In this document: positions 16,361-24,928 of the stretch, piece after piece
How positions within the stretch are numbered: the stretch's first letter is position 1
Layout: the number at the start of each line of letters is the position of its first letter
Source of the DNA: Solitalea koreensis
GTDB lineage: Bacteria; Bacteroidota; Bacteroidia; Sphingobacteriales; Sphingobacteriaceae
Reading direction: 5' to 3'
Length of the DNA stretch: 64,000 nucleotides
Assembly (NCBI RefSeq): GCF_900182575.1
Contig: NZ_FXSZ01000002.1
Span: forward strand, 1-64,000
Notes under the pieces: generated by a model
Told to the model about the DNA's origin: nothing
Seen by the model: the letters and a program-made list of their open reading frames with translations, nothing else
The model's database searches: none
Translations under genes and position numbers: made by a program

Positions 16361-17086
16361 ATGGAAGTGCCTTACTGGATGAGTCGTACCAACCTGTTGT
16401 TGGGCGAAGAAAAGATTGAAAAATTAGTTAATGCTCATGTGTTGGTTGTTGGATTAGGCGGAGTTGGTGGAATTTGTGCTGAAATGATTGCTCGCGCCGG
16501 CGTAGGTACCATGACCATTGTTGATGCCGATACTGTTGATCCAAGTAATAGAAACCGTCAGATACCAGCTACTAAAAGTTCTGAAGGAAAATTAAAAGCT
16601 GAAGTTTTAGCGGAACGTATCCGTGATATCAATCCTGAAATTAAGCTGAACGTCATGTGTGAATACTTGCGTGATGAGCGTACCTTCGAGGTGTTGGATC
16701 AGGGATCTTTCGATTACGCTGTTGATTGCATAGATACCCTATCTCCTAAGTTATTCTTTATTAAAGGTTGTAAAGACCGTGGAATTCCGATTGTAAGTTC
16801 AATGGGTGCAGGTGGAAAAGTAGACCCTACTCGTGTTCGTGTAGTTGATCTTTTCGAAACCTATAACTGCACGCTTTCTCGCCATGTACGTAAACGCTTG
16901 CGCCAAATGGGAGTGAAGGAGAATTTAACAGTGGTTTGGTCTCCGGAAGATATTGAAACCGACCGCGTATACACCGTTGAAGGCATGAATAATAAAAAAT
17001 CAGTAATTGGAACCATTTCTTATATGCCAGCAGTTTTCGGTTGTACGGTGGCATCAGTAGTGATCCGTGATCTGTATTCAAATTAG
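16361..17086 (+). CDS. tcdA: tRNA threonylcarbamoyladenosine dehydratase
   Basis: A 241-residue ThiF/E1-like ATP-dependent enzyme that cyclises the t6A37 modification of ANN-reading tRNAs to ct6A. The nucleotide fold is LVVGLGGVGGICAEMIARAG. The adenylation motif is DADTVDPSNRNRQ, and DCIDTLSPKLFFI is a family segment. The N-terminal SRTNLLLGEEKIEKL is typical of TcdA rather than MoeB or ThiF. The start is the ATG at 16361; ATG 16379 is an alternative. Confidence 0.9.
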   Translation: MEVPYWMSRTNLLLGEEKIEKLVNAHVLVVGLGGVGGICAEMIARAGVGTMTIVDADTVDPSNRNRQIPATKSSEGKLKAEVLAERIRDINPEIKLNVMCEYLRDERTFEVLDQGSFDYAVDCIDTLSPKLFFIKGCKDRGIPIVSSMGAGGKVDPTRVRVVDLFETYNCTLSRHVRKRLRQMGVKENLTVVWSPEDIETDRVYTVEGMNNKKSVIGTISYMPAVFGCTVASVVIRDLYSN

Positions 17087-17087
17087 A

Positions 17088-17113
17088 CTGTCAAGTTGAG
17101 CGAGTCGAATATT
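17088..17113. repeat. Dispersed-repeat-like sequence CTGTCAAGTTGAGCGAGTCGAA
   Basis: The first bases after tcdA, TGTCAAGTTGAGCGAGTCG, closely resemble a short intergenic repeat of the form TGTCATGTTGAGCGnAGTCGAA that I recall from many bacterial genomes, including Bacteroidetes. There is only one copy in the window, and recognition is from memory. Confidence 0.4.
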
Positions 17114-17200
17114 ATTGTAACAGAATGCCCTTTTTATAGGGAAAACGTGATTTTTTAGATATCAACCTCCGGACTGATTAATGCAAGAATAAATGAAATC

Positions 17201-17242
17201 AAACAAAATCGGTGCTTCATAGGTGAAGCACCGATTTTGTTT
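17201..17242. terminator. Bidirectional terminator between tcdA and yceI
   Basis: Arms 17201-17219 and 17224-17242 are perfect 19-base complements with a TAGG loop. The core is CGGTGCTTCA, and both outer ends are A/T-rich, giving T runs for both convergent genes. Confidence 0.9.
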
Positions 17243-17252
17243 TTGAATGTTT

Positions 17253-17807
17253 TTAACTGCCTTTCTTTTGATAAGGGCTGAGTGCTCCCGACACATTTAC
17301 ATCAATCAATTCGGCAATCTTGGTAAAAACCAGTTTAGGAATTTCAATATTATGATCTTGGGGTTTTATTTTAAACGATGAGCTAAGGGTAATCTTACCA
17401 TTTTTTACTTCCATTGTTCCATTAAAAGTACGGAGCTGCTCTACACCATGTAGATTTAATTTCCCGGTAACATTTACAGTATAAGTTCCGTCTTTTGAAA
17501 AATCGATTTTTTCATTGAGTTTTCCACGAAATGATGATATAGGATATTTTGAACTTTCCATGTAATTTTCATTGAAATGTTCTTGCATAAGAGCACGTTC
17601 AAAAGTAAAAGATGTGTTCTTTATCCTAACATACAACGAATCGGTTGTTGCATTCAATAATATTGAAGCGGTTGTATTTACTGCTGAAATATCTTCAACC
17701 GACGTTTTTGAAAAAAAAGAAACCTTTGATGAATTAGAAACATATACCTGAGCTTTAGCGCTAATTGCAATTGTACTTAACGCTATTATAATCAATAATT
17801 TTTTCAT
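17253..17807 (-). CDS. YceI family periplasmic protein
   Basis: A 184-residue protein with a signal peptide (MKKLLIIIALSTIAISAKAQ) and a YceI-like beta barrel. Family features are the SSKYPISSFRGKLNE stretch (residues about 90-105), followed by VNVTGKLNLHGVEQ, and a C-terminal SSFKIKPQDHNIE. YceI barrels bind polyisoprenoids such as quinones. It is the last gene of a four-gene operon after two haem-c-like lipoproteins and a DUF5777 barrel, which suggests a role in periplasmic or outer-membrane redox chemistry. That role is inferred. Confidence 0.85.
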   Translation of the reverse strand: MKKLLIIIALSTIAISAKAQVYVSNSSKVSFFSKTSVEDISAVNTTASILLNATTDSLYVRIKNTSFTFERALMQEHFNENYMESSKYPISSFRGKLNEKIDFSKDGTYTVNVTGKLNLHGVEQLRTFNGTMEVKNGKITLSSSFKIKPQDHNIEIPKLVFTKIAELIDVNVSGALSPYQKKGS

Positions 17808-17823
17808 TCTTATTAATTTGAAT

Positions 17824-18711
17824 CTAAAGTGTAAATACTCTTGAAATATTAAAACCTAAACGAATTCCGGCATTTGACCATTTAGTATTGGTATATGGAA
17901 TAAACTGATTTTCCGTTATTCCTAATGAGTTTGTAAAAACTACCTGAAACACATGACCTCCGGTCTCAATCTCCCAGCCTAGTCCAAAACTGTTATAATA
18001 TTGCTGTAATGAATAGTTGTTTATCCTTAAGCCGTATTCGGTAGTTAAAGCCATGCGTCGGGTTAGCTTATATCTACCTGCTAGGCCTAAAGCCATGATG
18101 TCGTTTTTATCGGTTATCTTATCAACTAAATTATAGTGGATAAGCATAGGACTTAGTTGCAACGATAAATTTTCATTGAACTTACGTGCAACAATGGCCT
18201 GTGCTACATATGAAAAACGACTGCTCGTATATTCATAACGATCAATACCAGGAACCACCTGATTATCATGTACGGTGGTATAATAAGCCCCTCCAAATAA
18301 AGTTAAACTAACCGGCATTTTACCTATCGACTGTCGGAGGACTCTGGATTTTACATAAGTATCGTACTGCTTATCAATTGAACTGCGGCCAATGCCAAAT
18401 TCGAACTTTCCATTAAAACTGTAACTTAAACCTAGTCGAATAGTAGCTCCTTGGTCCAATCCAAAAAGATTATATCCTCCACTGTTAAACGGCCCAAACC
18501 GATGTTGAATTTGAAATTCCAATGTACGAGGTCCTACGGTTTCTACAGAATTAAAATTGATAACATGTGTCCCTTTGAAGGTTGCTGAAACTACTTCATT
18601 CTTTACAGAATCTCTCTGTTCAAGCAATTTCATAGGATCATCCTGGGCCATAGCAGAAAAAGGAAGTATTAAGGCACCGAATAGAAAATAGGTATAGAAA
18701 GAAAATTTCAT
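17824..18711 (-). CDS. DUF5777 family outer-membrane beta-barrel protein
   Basis: A 295-residue protein with a signal peptide ending near AMAQDD and a run of amphipathic beta strands typical of a small outer-membrane barrel. It has the pattern HVINFNSVETVGPRTLEFQI, RFGPFNSGGYNLFGLDQGAT and the end NISRVFTL. This matches what I recall of DUF5777. Function is not established. The upstream gene ends in the same operon 7 bases before it, and yceI follows after 16 bases. Confidence 0.75.
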   Translation of the reverse strand: MKFSFYTYFLFGALILPFSAMAQDDPMKLLEQRDSVKNEVVSATFKGTHVINFNSVETVGPRTLEFQIQHRFGPFNSGGYNLFGLDQGATIRLGLSYSFNGKFEFGIGRSSIDKQYDTYVKSRVLRQSIGKMPVSLTLFGGAYYTTVHDNQVVPGIDRYEYTSSRFSYVAQAIVARKFNENLSLQLSPMLIHYNLVDKITDKNDIMALGLAGRYKLTRRMALTTEYGLRINNYSLQQYYNSFGLGWEIETGGHVFQVVFTNSLGITENQFIPYTNTKWSNAGIRLGFNISRVFTL

Positions 18712-18718
18712 TTGTTTG

Positions 18719-19108
18719 TTAATTATTAAGGTGCCCGTCTGTAACCCATTTTTTTATCTTAGCAATACTGCAGTCATTTAGCTGAGATGAACTTCCCTGA
18801 GGCATACGACTGGTTTTTCCATCCCAAGTAATGGAACTTACAAGTTTACCACTTGTCGCAACAGCGTTTACGCCGCTATAGGTTGATAAATTCACACCGC
18901 TGGTATTATTACCACCATGACAAGAATTTCCCGTGCCACAATAACTACTTAAAATGGGTGCCACATCTTTTGAGTATAACATTGTGCCCGTTGCATCACA
19001 AGTTGTTTCTCCTAACGATTGCTCAGGATGCAACTCACCCGATTTATCATAATAGCATGATGCCAGGCCTACCATCAATAGCAAGCTGATTAAAAAATTT
19101 TTTTTCAT
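18719..19108 (-). CDS. Haem-c-like lipoprotein (CX5CH motif)
   Basis: A 129-residue lipoprotein: signal peptide with lipobox LASC at about residues 15-18, then a c-type cytochrome-like domain. The candidate haem site is YCGTGNSCHGG, where the two cysteines are separated by five residues rather than the two of CXXCH. A later RMPQG may give the axial Met, and C-terminal CSIAKIKKWVTDG fits the last cytochrome helix. Such spaced motifs are frequent in this Bacteroidetes family, so haem attachment is likely but unproven. Second gene of the operon. Confidence 0.72.
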   Translation of the reverse strand: MKKNFLISLLLMVGLASCYYDKSGELHPEQSLGETTCDATGTMLYSKDVAPILSSYCGTGNSCHGGNNTSGVNLSTYSGVNAVATSGKLVSSITWDGKTSRMPQGSSSQLNDCSIAKIKKWVTDGHLNN

Positions 19109-19126
19109 TATTTGCTTAATTTAATA

Positions 19127-19522
19127 TCAGTTATTCTTTGCACCTTGTAAAATCCATAAATAAATGGTGGAAACTTCCTGATCATTTAAATGACGATTAG
19201 GAGGAGGGGGCATTTGCGTTTCAATATTGCCATAAGCCGTTATTACTTTATTTAATTGACTACCAGTAGCACTACCCGGTTTTATATGTCTTAACACATC
19301 ATTATATGAAAGGAGTTTAAATCCTTCATTATAAACATTACCATGACAACCTGATTGTGTACAATTAGCTATAAGAATAGGCTGAACATCATTGGAATAG
19401 CTGATAGTAGGTGTATTACTTAAATCGGGGTCGTGTTTACATGAGGTAGCTCCTATCACTCCAGCTATTATGTGCAAAATACTACCTAAAACTAAACTGT
19501 ACTTATTTTTTAATCTCATCAT
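19127..19522 (-). CDS. Haem-c-like lipoprotein (CX4CH motif)
   Basis: A 131-residue paralogue of the next gene. A lipobox ATSC lies near residue 28. SYSNDVQPILIANCTQSGCH contains cysteines four residues apart followed by His, instead of CXXCH. TQMPPPPNRHLND supplies a possible axial Met, and ISTIYLWILQGA-like sequence ends the domain. It is the first gene of an operon with a second such lipoprotein, the DUF5777 barrel and YceI. An electron-transfer function at the outer membrane is inferred. Confidence 0.72.
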   Translation of the reverse strand: MMRLKNKYSLVLGSILHIIAGVIGATSCKHDPDLSNTPTISYSNDVQPILIANCTQSGCHGNVYNEGFKLLSYNDVLRHIKPGSATGSQLNKVITAYGNIETQMPPPPNRHLNDQEVSTIYLWILQGAKNN

Positions 19523-19752
19523 TAAAATTGTGTTAGACCAAACCTAATTACAGGAACATGAAGAAATGATGAATATTGATAAATCAGAATAGATCTAAAT
19601 AAAAAACTCAGCACTCTAGGCAATGAATGCGCTTAATTCATTGGTATTGCGGATATGATTCATTGTGATGAATAGAAAACTAAGTTCAGCATTCAGCTTC
19701 TACTTTAGCTTGCATCATTTTCCTATCTTCGTTTAAACAATTTCAAAATCTT

Positions 19753-21783
19753 ATGAGGAAAATATTTATTGCAGTAGCTTTTATTATAATGGCGTTGCAG
19801 ACAATGGCTCAGGATCATCTTACACCTGAATTGTTGATGAAATTAGGCCGCGTGTCGGAACCTCGTGTTTCACCTGATGGCAAAAAAGTGTTATACAATG
19901 TACGCTATATGGATATTGCCGCTAATAAGGGTAATTCTGATTTGTACATGATGGATATTAACGGCCAAAATGTTAAGCCTGTTGCTGTTGGTCCCGAAAG
20001 TCCCTTTTCTGGTAAATGGCGTCCTGACGGTCGAAAAATTGGCTACATAGAAGGCGGGCAAGTGTGGGAGATGAATCCTGATGGCTCAGATAAAGTAAAG
20101 ATTACAGATGTGAAAGAGGGGATTTCCGGATTTGGCTATTCTCCAAAAATGGGTTATCTATGGTATTTGTCTGATGTAAAACTGGATAAAAATCCTGCAG
20201 AAATTTATACAGATCTTCCCAAGGTTGACGGGGCACGTATCATTGATGGTTTGTTTTACCGACATTGGACCGAGTGGCATGATTATGCTTATAGTCATAT
20301 TTTCCTTGCTAAATATAATAATGGTAAGGTTGATGCAGCAATCGATTTGATGGAAGGTGAACGATTTGATTGTTCATTGCAACCTGATGGTGGCGAAGAA
20401 CAAATTGCCTTTAGTTATGACGATTCAAAGATTGCTTACACTAGCCGTAAGCTTAATGGTACAGATGAAGCCCTGAGTACCAACTCTGATATTTACGTGT
20501 ACACTATTGCCAGTAAAAAAACTGAAGATGTTAGTCAGGGAATGAATGGTTATGATACCAATCCGCGTTTTTCTCCTGATGGTAAAAAAATGCTTTGGTT
20601 GAGCATGGAAACTCCTGGTTATGAGGCCGACAAAAACCGAATCCTCACCTATGATGTGGCCACTAAAGCAAAAACTGATATTACTAAAAACTTCGATTAT
20701 TCATCATCGAAAGCTGAATGGGACGCAAACAGCCAGCGCATTTATTTCATTGCCGGTATGGAAGCAACAGAACAAATTTGCATGTTTGATCCACGCTTGC
20801 ACTCGGTTTCTCGAATAATGCCAATTACCAAAGTTGTAGCAGATATTACCGACTTCGATTTTGTGATGCAAGGCAAGGAACCAGTGATGATCGCTTCAAT
20901 GATGAGCATTTCATTGCCAACAGAGGTTTTTAAAGTTGATTTAGCTAAAGGTGATTTGAAACAACTTTCGCAGGTAAATACTGAAATGCTTTCGAAACTG
21001 AAAATGGGTAAAGTTGAGAAGCGTATGGTTAAAACTACCGACGGAAAAGAAATGTTGGTATGGATGATTTTACCTCCTGATTTCGATGCAACCAAAAAAT
21101 ACCCCACTTTATTATACTGCCAAGGTGGCCCTCAAAGTACGGTGAGTCAATTTTTCTCTTATCGTTGGAACTTCCAATTAATTGCCGCAAATGGTTATAT
21201 CGTCGTTGCACCTAACCGTCGTGGCTTACCTTCATTCGGTCAACAATGGAATGCTGAAATTTCAGGTGATTGGGGAGGTCAGGCTATGCGTGATTATCTG
21301 AGTGCAATTGATGATGCTGCAAAAGAACCTTATGTGAATAAAGATCGTATGGGAGCTGTTGGTGCAAGTTATGGTGGTTATTCTGTGTATTGGCTGGCCG
21401 GTCATCATGAGAAACGCTTTAAAACCTTTATTGCCCATGATGGTGTGTTCGATTTAAAATCAATGTATGGTACAACAGAAGAACTATGGTTTGTGAATCA
21501 TGATTTGGGTGGTCCGTATTGGAAAAATCTAAAATCGTACGAGCAGTTTTCGCCTGATAAATTTGTACAAAACTGGGATACCCCGATTTTGATTATTCAT
21601 AATGAAAAGGATTTCAGAGTACCACTGGGCCAGGGTATGGAAGCATTTACCGCTGCTCAATTGCAGAAAATACCAAGTCGCTTTTTGTACTTCCCTGATG
21701 AAGGTCACTGGGTTTTAAAACCACAAAACAGTATTCTTTGGAACCGTATATTCTTTGATTGGTTGGCTCGAACCTTGAAGTAA
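19753..21783 (+). CDS. S9 family serine peptidase (acylaminoacyl-peptidase/DPP-like), secreted
   Basis: A 676-residue protein with a signal peptide (first 19 residues, ending MAQ). A beta-propeller of WD40/TolB-like repeats (LGRVSEPRVSPDGKKVLY, NPRFSPDGKKMLWLS) fills residues about 25-410. A C-terminal alpha/beta hydrolase domain follows. The triad is Ser539 in GASYGGY, Asp620 in HNEKDFRVP and His652 in DEGHW. This fits the S9C acylaminoacyl-peptidase or dipeptidyl-peptidase 5 group, which releases short peptides in the periplasm. It ends at a strong bidirectional terminator. Confidence 0.92.
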   Translation: MRKIFIAVAFIIMALQTMAQDHLTPELLMKLGRVSEPRVSPDGKKVLYNVRYMDIAANKGNSDLYMMDINGQNVKPVAVGPESPFSGKWRPDGRKIGYIEGGQVWEMNPDGSDKVKITDVKEGISGFGYSPKMGYLWYLSDVKLDKNPAEIYTDLPKVDGARIIDGLFYRHWTEWHDYAYSHIFLAKYNNGKVDAAIDLMEGERFDCSLQPDGGEEQIAFSYDDSKIAYTSRKLNGTDEALSTNSDIYVYTIASKKTEDVSQGMNGYDTNPRFSPDGKKMLWLSMETPGYEADKNRILTYDVATKAKTDITKNFDYSSSKAEWDANSQRIYFIAGMEATEQICMFDPRLHSVSRIMPITKVVADITDFDFVMQGKEPVMIASMMSISLPTEVFKVDLAKGDLKQLSQVNTEMLSKLKMGKVEKRMVKTTDGKEMLVWMILPPDFDATKKYPTLLYCQGGPQSTVSQFFSYRWNFQLIAANGYIVVAPNRRGLPSFGQQWNAEISGDWGGQAMRDYLSAIDDAAKEPYVNKDRMGAVGASYGGYSVYWLAGHHEKRFKTFIAHDGVFDLKSMYGTTEELWFVNHDLGGPYWKNLKSYEQFSPDKFVQNWDTPILIIHNEKDFRVPLGQGMEAFTAAQLQKIPSRFLYFPDEGHWVLKPQNSILWNRIFFDWLARTLK

Positions 21784-21814
21784 GTAAGATTCAAGATATA
21801 GATCCAAGATATTA

Positions 21815-21855
21815 AAATACAACAGGCTGCTCAATTTGGGCAGCCTGTTGTATTT
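21815..21855. terminator. Bidirectional terminator, 16-bp stem
   Basis: Arms 21815-21830 and 21840-21855 are perfect complements with a core CAACAGGCTGC/GCAGCCTGTTG. It separates the S9 peptidase from the convergent small gene. Confidence 0.88.
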
Positions 21856-21859
21856 ATGA

Positions 21860-22210
21860 TTAAAAAAGCTTGTTCTCTGATTCGGTAACCTTGAAGAACT
21901 CTTTGGTAAATACAAGTGCTTTTGCTTCGTCAAACTCCTTACATGTATAAATAATAAGTGAGAAAAATTTCTTGTTCGACCATATTGCCAAATAAATTCC
22001 TGAATCGATTAAAGGAATAAAAGCATCGTATCCCTGATTTTCCTTTTTTCCTAATCCATCTGTTGTATGAACTATAGGATCTCCATACGTTTTAAGTTCA
22101 AGGCTATCGGTTAGATACTTAAAATAGTTAATTGGCGTCTGCTCGTTAACTTCAATTGTGAAGTAACCTTCTATCAAAAAACGTTTGCGGAAAATGTCGG
22201 GAGCAATCAT
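21860..22210 (-). CDS. S-adenosylmethionine decarboxylase-like protein lacking the expected histidine
   Basis: A 116-residue protein, the size of bacterial AdoMet decarboxylase (SpeD). The part LIDSGIYLAIWSNKKFFSLI followed by IYTCKEFD lines up with the SpeD core ESHxxIHTWPExGxAxxDxFTC. Ser70 matches the Ser that becomes the pyruvoyl group, Trp77 lies at +7 and Cys90 at +20, the same spacing as Ser63, Trp70 and Cys83 in the Thermotoga enzyme as I recall it. The Glu before the Ser is Asp, and the His at +5 is Ala75. No other polyamine gene is adjacent. It is either a divergent enzyme or a non-catalytic relative. Homology is inferred from pattern only. Confidence 0.5.
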   Translation of the reverse strand: MIAPDIFRKRFLIEGYFTIEVNEQTPINYFKYLTDSLELKTYGDPIVHTTDGLGKKENQGYDAFIPLIDSGIYLAIWSNKKFFSLIIYTCKEFDEAKALVFTKEFFKVTESENKLF

Positions 22211-22295
22211 GGTATTATATGGAATCTGTCTGCTTTTTATTAACTTGATGTATTTTAGTTAATTATCTTATTAATTTACCTAAAATTAATTAACA

Positions 22296-22940
22296 ATGCT
22301 CAAACAAACCTTGAGTTATATTTTCCTGTTTGGTATTACTGCTTTACTTTCCTGCACCCATTCAGCTCCGAAACAACATATGATTGCTGATAGGGCTAAT
22401 TCTGTTGCTGCTGACTCAATTGCTCAACAGTCTATTGATTCCGGCTTTTCGAAGACTCTGAGTATGGGTGCCATATCCTTTAAAGTTTCTTGTGCAAACA
22501 CAAGTTCCTTAAATAGGCTCGTAATTTCCCCTTCCGGAATTGTACAAAAAAGTGTCATTTCAGAAGATATAGAAGGCACAATTACTGATGCTGTTGTCGC
22601 AGACCTAAACAGTGATGCTTTTCCTGAGTTATACTGTTTTGCCAATTCAGCTGGTAGCGGATCCTATGGAAAGGTTTATGCTTATTCTTCAAATAAAAAC
22701 AAAAGTTTGACCTCTATTTATCTTCCAGAACTATCAGATAATAAAAAATTTTCAACAGGTTATATGGGGCATGATGTTTTCAAAATTAACCAAAATCGAT
22801 TAATTCGATCTTTTCCGATTTATTTGAAAGATGATCCTAATGTTTCTCCCAGTGGAGGAACAAGAACAGTTACTTATAAATTGAAAGCAGGAGAAGCAGG
22901 ATGGGTATTGGAGGTGGATAATGTTAAGGACTCAAAATGA
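22296..22940 (+). CDS. PliI-like inhibitor of I-type lysozyme, lipoprotein
   Basis: A 214-residue lipoprotein with lipobox LLSC near residue 20 and a linker of about 30 residues. The mature domain contains VADLNSDAFPELYCFANSAG, SGSYGKVYAYSSNKNKSL, TGYMGHDVFKI and GGTRTVTYKLKAGEAGW, a pattern I recognise from PliI-type periplasmic inhibitors, including the SGSYG inhibitory loop. Such proteins block invertebrate lysozymes. The outer-membrane or periplasmic anchor by lipid fits. It is divergent from the decarboxylase-like gene. The family call is from memory of the motif set. Confidence 0.72.
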   Translation: MLKQTLSYIFLFGITALLSCTHSAPKQHMIADRANSVAADSIAQQSIDSGFSKTLSMGAISFKVSCANTSSLNRLVISPSGIVQKSVISEDIEGTITDAVVADLNSDAFPELYCFANSAGSGSYGKVYAYSSNKNKSLTSIYLPELSDNKKFSTGYMGHDVFKINQNRLIRSFPIYLKDDPNVSPSGGTRTVTYKLKAGEAGWVLEVDNVKDSK

Positions 22941-22985
22941 GTATATACAGATCATTTTTTGAAAAGCCCCCCAATAATTGTTGTA

Positions 22986-22993
22986 TATATTTG
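22986..22993 (+). promoter_or_regulatory. TAnnTTTG -7 element, possibly giving a leaderless transcript
   Basis: TATATTTG matches the Bacteroidetes -7 consensus TAnnTTTG exactly and ends seven bases before the ATG at 23000. A TTTG lies at 22958-22961, giving a spacer of 24, longer than usual. If used, transcription would begin at or next to the start codon. Confidence 0.4.
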
Positions 22994-22999
22994 CAATGA

Positions 23000-24202
23000 A
23001 TGAAAAAAATAATTGCAATAATTGGAGGAGGACCGGCAGCATTAATGCTAGCAGCCCAGCTCAATACAAATAAGTTTGATGTTACTATTTATGAACGTAA
23101 TGCTGCAGTTGGTAGAAAGTTTTTAGTAGCAGGACAGGGTGGTTTTAATTTAACACATGGAGAATCCGTCGATCAACTGGTAACTCGATACAATCCTTCT
23201 TCATTCTTAAAAAATAAGATCTTCTCATTTTCCAACACCGATTTACGTGAATGGTTGTCAGCGATTGGCATTGAAACATTTGTAGGCTCCAGTAATAGAG
23301 TGTTCCCTGTTAAAGGGACTAAACCTATTGAAGTACTTAATGCTATTTTAAATAGCTTGTCATTAAAGAACGTTAAAGTCTTAACCCGGCACCTCTGGCA
23401 AGGATGGAACGAGAAAAAAGACCTTGTTTTTTCTACCGAAAAGGAAGATTCAAAAATTATAAAAGCTGATTACATAGTATTTGCTTTGGGAGGCGGAAGT
23501 TGGCAGAAAACCGGATCGGATGGAAGCTGGACTACTCTTTTTGCAGCTAAAGGGGTTAAATGTAATCCTTTTGAAGCGTCTAATTGTGCTTTTCAAATTA
23601 ACTGGCCTCAAGAATTCATAAAGCAAACAGAAGGCAAGCCCATCAAAAACATAGCTGTAAAATGTTTGGATAAAGAGAAAAGAGGCGAAATTGTTGTTAC
23701 TTCATTTGGTTTGGAAGGAGGGGCTGTGTATGCATTGAGTCCGGAGATTCGTCAGCAATTAGCTGCTAACAATAGCGCGATTATCTATATTGACCTAAAA
23801 CCAGATTTGCCCATTGAAGAAATTAAGAGAAGACTTAATTACGAAAGGGGCAAAAAATCATGGTCGAAGCATCTGGAAGATCAGTTGAAATTTAGCAAAG
23901 TTCAACTAACTCTCCTTAAAAGTGAATTGACTAAAGAAGATTTCCTAAATATTGATACTCTTTCATCTAAAATAAAAAAAATACCCATACAAATTATAGC
24001 TACAGCTCCTGTTGATGAGGCGATTTCGACAGTAGGAGGTGTTTCTTTAGATGAGATTGATACTGACTTTCAGTTGAAGAAATTGCCTGGGCATTACGCC
24101 ATTGGTGAAATGTTAGATTGGGATGCTCCTACAGGAGGTTATCTGCTTCAAGCCTGTTTTAGTATGGGCCACAGTTTAGCTATTCGGTTGAATGAACTGT
24201 AA
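23000..24202 (+). CDS. TIGR03862-type flavoprotein (HI0933 superfamily)
   Basis: A 400-residue FAD-dependent protein. The Rossmann motif is IAIIGGGPAALMLAAQL, followed by GRKFLVAGQGGFNLTHGE, which distinguishes the PP_4765-like branch (TIGR03862) from the BaiN branch, where it reads GGGRCNYTN. The C-terminus has EMLDWDAPTGGYLLQACFSM. The substrate is unknown. It is related to the gene at 13000 but from a different subfamily. No operon partner is evident; the next gene begins about 125 bases away. Confidence 0.85.
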   Translation: MKKIIAIIGGGPAALMLAAQLNTNKFDVTIYERNAAVGRKFLVAGQGGFNLTHGESVDQLVTRYNPSSFLKNKIFSFSNTDLREWLSAIGIETFVGSSNRVFPVKGTKPIEVLNAILNSLSLKNVKVLTRHLWQGWNEKKDLVFSTEKEDSKIIKADYIVFALGGGSWQKTGSDGSWTTLFAAKGVKCNPFEASNCAFQINWPQEFIKQTEGKPIKNIAVKCLDKEKRGEIVVTSFGLEGGAVYALSPEIRQQLAANNSAIIYIDLKPDLPIEEIKRRLNYERGKKSWSKHLEDQLKFSKVQLTLLKSELTKEDFLNIDTLSSKIKKIPIQIIATAPVDEAISTVGGVSLDEIDTDFQLKKLPGHYAIGEMLDWDAPTGGYLLQACFSMGHSLAIRLNEL

Positions 24203-24327
24203 TTCCATCCGATAGCTTAGTTTTTATCTGTAACTTTAAAAAAGCTTCTTCTAGATCAGATTTCTTTATCATCTGTATCCATTCATTAAAATCGAGTTGT
24301 TAGAGGGTTTTATCTAAATATACAGTT

Positions 24328-24894
24328 ATGCATATCGCTATTATCTCAGCAAGTGTTCGTGTAGGCCGTAACAGCCATCGGGTTGCATTGTTTTTCAAAA
24401 GATTTATTGAAGAAAATAACCTTGCATCTGTTGAATTACTTGATCTAAATGCATATCAATTCCCTCTTTTTGATGAACGTTTACGATTTCAAGCCAAGCC
24501 TTCTGAAAAGGTGCTAGCCTTTGCTGATAAAATCAAAAATGCCGATGGGGTAATCATGGTAACACCAGAGTATAATGGCGGTTATCCGGCAAGTATAAAA
24601 AACGTGATTGATTTACTTTATGATGAATGGTATAAAAAACCGATCGGCCTGGTAACTGTTTCGGATGGTCCTTTTGGCGGCACTCAGGTAATGACTTCTC
24701 TGCAGTTTTCTTTATGGAAGATAAAGGCATGGGTGGTTCCGGCAATGTTTGCTGTTCCTAAGGTAAGAGAAGCCTATGACGAAAACGGAAACGCAATAAA
24801 TAAAGAGCTAAGTAATAAGCTGGCCGGTATATTTATGAAAGAGATGTTATGGTGCATGGAGGCAAAGAAACGTATGGAAGAAAATCCATATTGA
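24328..24894 (+). CDS. NADPH-dependent FMN reductase family protein
   Basis: A 188-residue flavodoxin-like protein. The FMN-phosphate loop is SASVRVGRNSHRVA near the N-terminus, and the FMN ring segment is VTPEYNGGYPASIKNVIDLL (residues about 79-98). Such enzymes reduce FMN, quinones or chromate-like compounds with NAD(P)H. The S4-domain gene starts about 35 bases after the stop and may be cotranscribed. Confidence 0.88.
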   Translation: MHIAIISASVRVGRNSHRVALFFKRFIEENNLASVELLDLNAYQFPLFDERLRFQAKPSEKVLAFADKIKNADGVIMVTPEYNGGYPASIKNVIDLLYDEWYKKPIGLVTVSDGPFGGTQVMTSLQFSLWKIKAWVVPAMFAVPKVREAYDENGNAINKELSNKLAGIFMKEMLWCMEAKKRMEENPY

Positions 24895-24928
24895 AATGCG
24901 TATTTTCGCATCCTTAAATGATGATAAA

